Position numbers and translations under genes: made by a program. 64,000 nt of DNA from Pararhizobium sp. YC-54 (GTDB taxonomy: Bacteria > Pseudomonadota > Alphaproteobacteria > Rhizobiales > Rhizobiaceae): the NCBI RefSeq assembly GCF_025847205.1, contig NZ_JAOYTH010000022.1:1-64000 (forward strand). Direction: 5' to 3'. Of the stretch, positions 63,395-64,000 are shown piece by piece. Position 1 is the first letter of the stretch. Every line of letters starts with the position of its first letter. The notes under the pieces were generated by a model that saw only the letters and a program-made list of their open reading frames with translations, ran no database searches and was not told the DNA's origin.

Positions 63395-63415
63395 TGGCCG
63401 GCAAAGCCGGCCAGT
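63395..63415 (+). terminator. Hairpin between the two recombinase genes
   Basis: CTGGCCGGC (63395-63403) and GCCGGCCAG (63407-63415) form perfect 9-bp arms with an AAA loop, 33 bp after the first recombinase stop and 38 bp before the second start. Only a weak T stretch follows, so it may be an attenuator rather than a full terminator. Confidence 0.6.
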
Positions 63416-63452
63416 GTTCACCCAGTAGATTGTTTAAGATGGAACTCAGCAC

Positions 63453-64000
63453 ATGACCAAGACCGTCCTGTTTTATGCCCGCTACTCTACTGACCGCCAG
63501 AACGAGGTGTCGATCGAAACCCAGACCGAACTCGGCAGGACATTTGTCGCCGACAGGGGCTGGAAACTGGTCGAGATCTATTCCGATTCGGCGATCAGCG
63601 GAACGTCCTTCACATCGCGCCCCGGCATCCAGCAACTTCTGGCGCATGTAAAGCGTGAGCGCATCGACGTCGTCTTGTGCGTCACCGTCGATCGCCTCTC
63701 CCGTGACGTCGAGCACAGCTCAAAAATCCTCAAAGATCTCGCCTACCATGACACGGCAATCTGGACAGTCCAAGCAGGTCAACCAGTGAGCAACATGGAG
63801 TTGCACCTGCGCTCCACACTGAGCCATGAACTCGTGGAGCAAATCCGCTACCGCACACGAGAAGGCATGAAGACGGCGGCGCGCAAGGGTATCGCAACGA
63901 CCCGCCTCTCCTACGGCTACCGCCTCGGCCAACAACGCGACGCCAACGGCGACCGGATCAAGGGCCTGCGCGAGATCGAACCGGCCCAGGCCGAGATCGT
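63453..64000 (+). CDS. Serine recombinase, C-terminus beyond window
   Basis: At least 182 residues from the ATG at 63453, running off the right edge. The catalytic domain is intact: KTVLFYARYSTDRQNEVSIE with Tyr, Arg and the nucleophile Ser, SGTSFTSRPGIQQLL, and the DRLSRD motif with both catalytic Arg. The E-helix (HLRSTLSHELVEQIRYRTRE) and the start of the recombinase domain (LSYGYRLGQQ) follow. It is a paralogue of the gene immediately upstream and probably a site-specific recombinase of a mobile element or plasmid. Confidence 0.9.
   Translation, partial: MTKTVLFYARYSTDRQNEVSIETQTELGRTFVADRGWKLVEIYSDSAISGTSFTSRPGIQQLLAHVKRERIDVVLCVTVDRLSRDVEHSSKILKDLAYHDTAIWTVQAGQPVSNMELHLRSTLSHELVEQIRYRTREGMKTAARKGIATTRLSYGYRLGQQRDANGDRIKGLREIEPAQAEI

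Overview
The window looks like an accessory stretch of a GC-rich alphaproteobacterial genome, most likely a Rhizobiales (Rhizobium/Agrobacterium/Sinorhizobium-type) megaplasmid or secondary replicon. The reasons are the gene families present (GntR-controlled hydroxyproline-type catabolism with a polar amino acid ABC importer, MASE1/PAS kinases with FixJ-type regulators, DUF3604 and DUF900 proteins, a plasmid-type AAA/M41 cassette, tandem serine recombinases), Shine-Dalgarno-led genes with many ATGA overlaps, and several decayed genes. No rRNA, tRNA or CRISPR array was seen. Everything here was read by eye from sequence and motifs; no database search was possible.

Layout. (1) 1-0.75 kb: 3' part of an aminoglycoside-phosphotransferase-like gene. 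(2) 1-12 kb: one long leftward operon (binding protein, ATPase, two permeases, DapA-type aldolase, FAD amino acid dehydrogenase, aldehyde dehydrogenase, proline racemase-family enzyme, two SDRs) with a divergent GntR regulator and a ProC-like reductase. Together these would import hydroxyproline or a related imino acid and convert it to 2-oxoglutarate. (3) 12-17 kb: truncated ChrA, an orphan tungstate-type binding protein divergent from an OmpR/histidine kinase pair, and a frameshifted VOC gene. (4) 17-35 kb: an envelope island with a DUF2721 membrane protein, DUF900 lipoprotein hydrolase, DUF3604-parvulin-HupE operon, outer membrane barrel, CobW GTPase, Tat-exported metallo-beta-lactamase-fold hydrolase, DUF2092 protein, a membrane-anchored TPR regulator, and a Tat sulfatase followed by a frameshifted formylglycine-generating enzyme. 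Four copies of a 19-bp palindrome (consensus GTAkrTTAcNGTaACmymC) sit in this island's promoter regions and suggest a regulon.

(5) 35.8-40 kb: a leftward operon of MscS channel, GAF histidine kinase, receiver protein and receiver-nucleotide cyclase. (6) 40-46 kb: small redox and detoxification genes (cupin, NmrA-like SDR, lactonase-like hydrolase, shortened AhpD-like protein, two alpha/beta hydrolases, SDR). (7) 46-53 kb: a MASE1/four-PAS kinase with three response regulators, then a LysR/SDR divergent pair. (8) 53-60 kb: a leftward plasmid-type cassette with a DUF3102-like protein, a putative PD-(D/E)XK protein, an unknown protein, an AAA ATPase (frameshifted) and a separate M41 protease, ending in an HNH endonuclease remnant. 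(9) 60-64 kb: an AT-rich, repeat-containing intergenic region, two unknown genes preceded by strong inverted repeats, and two tandem serine recombinases, the first with displaced catalytic residues and the second running off the window.

The most promising leads are the 19-bp palindrome regulon of the envelope island, the split soluble AAA/M41 protease with its nuclease-like partner, and the repeat cluster at 60.15-60.31 kb. Several disrupted genes (VOC, FGE, AAA ATPase) have small frameshifts; the first two lie in C runs and could be sequence errors.
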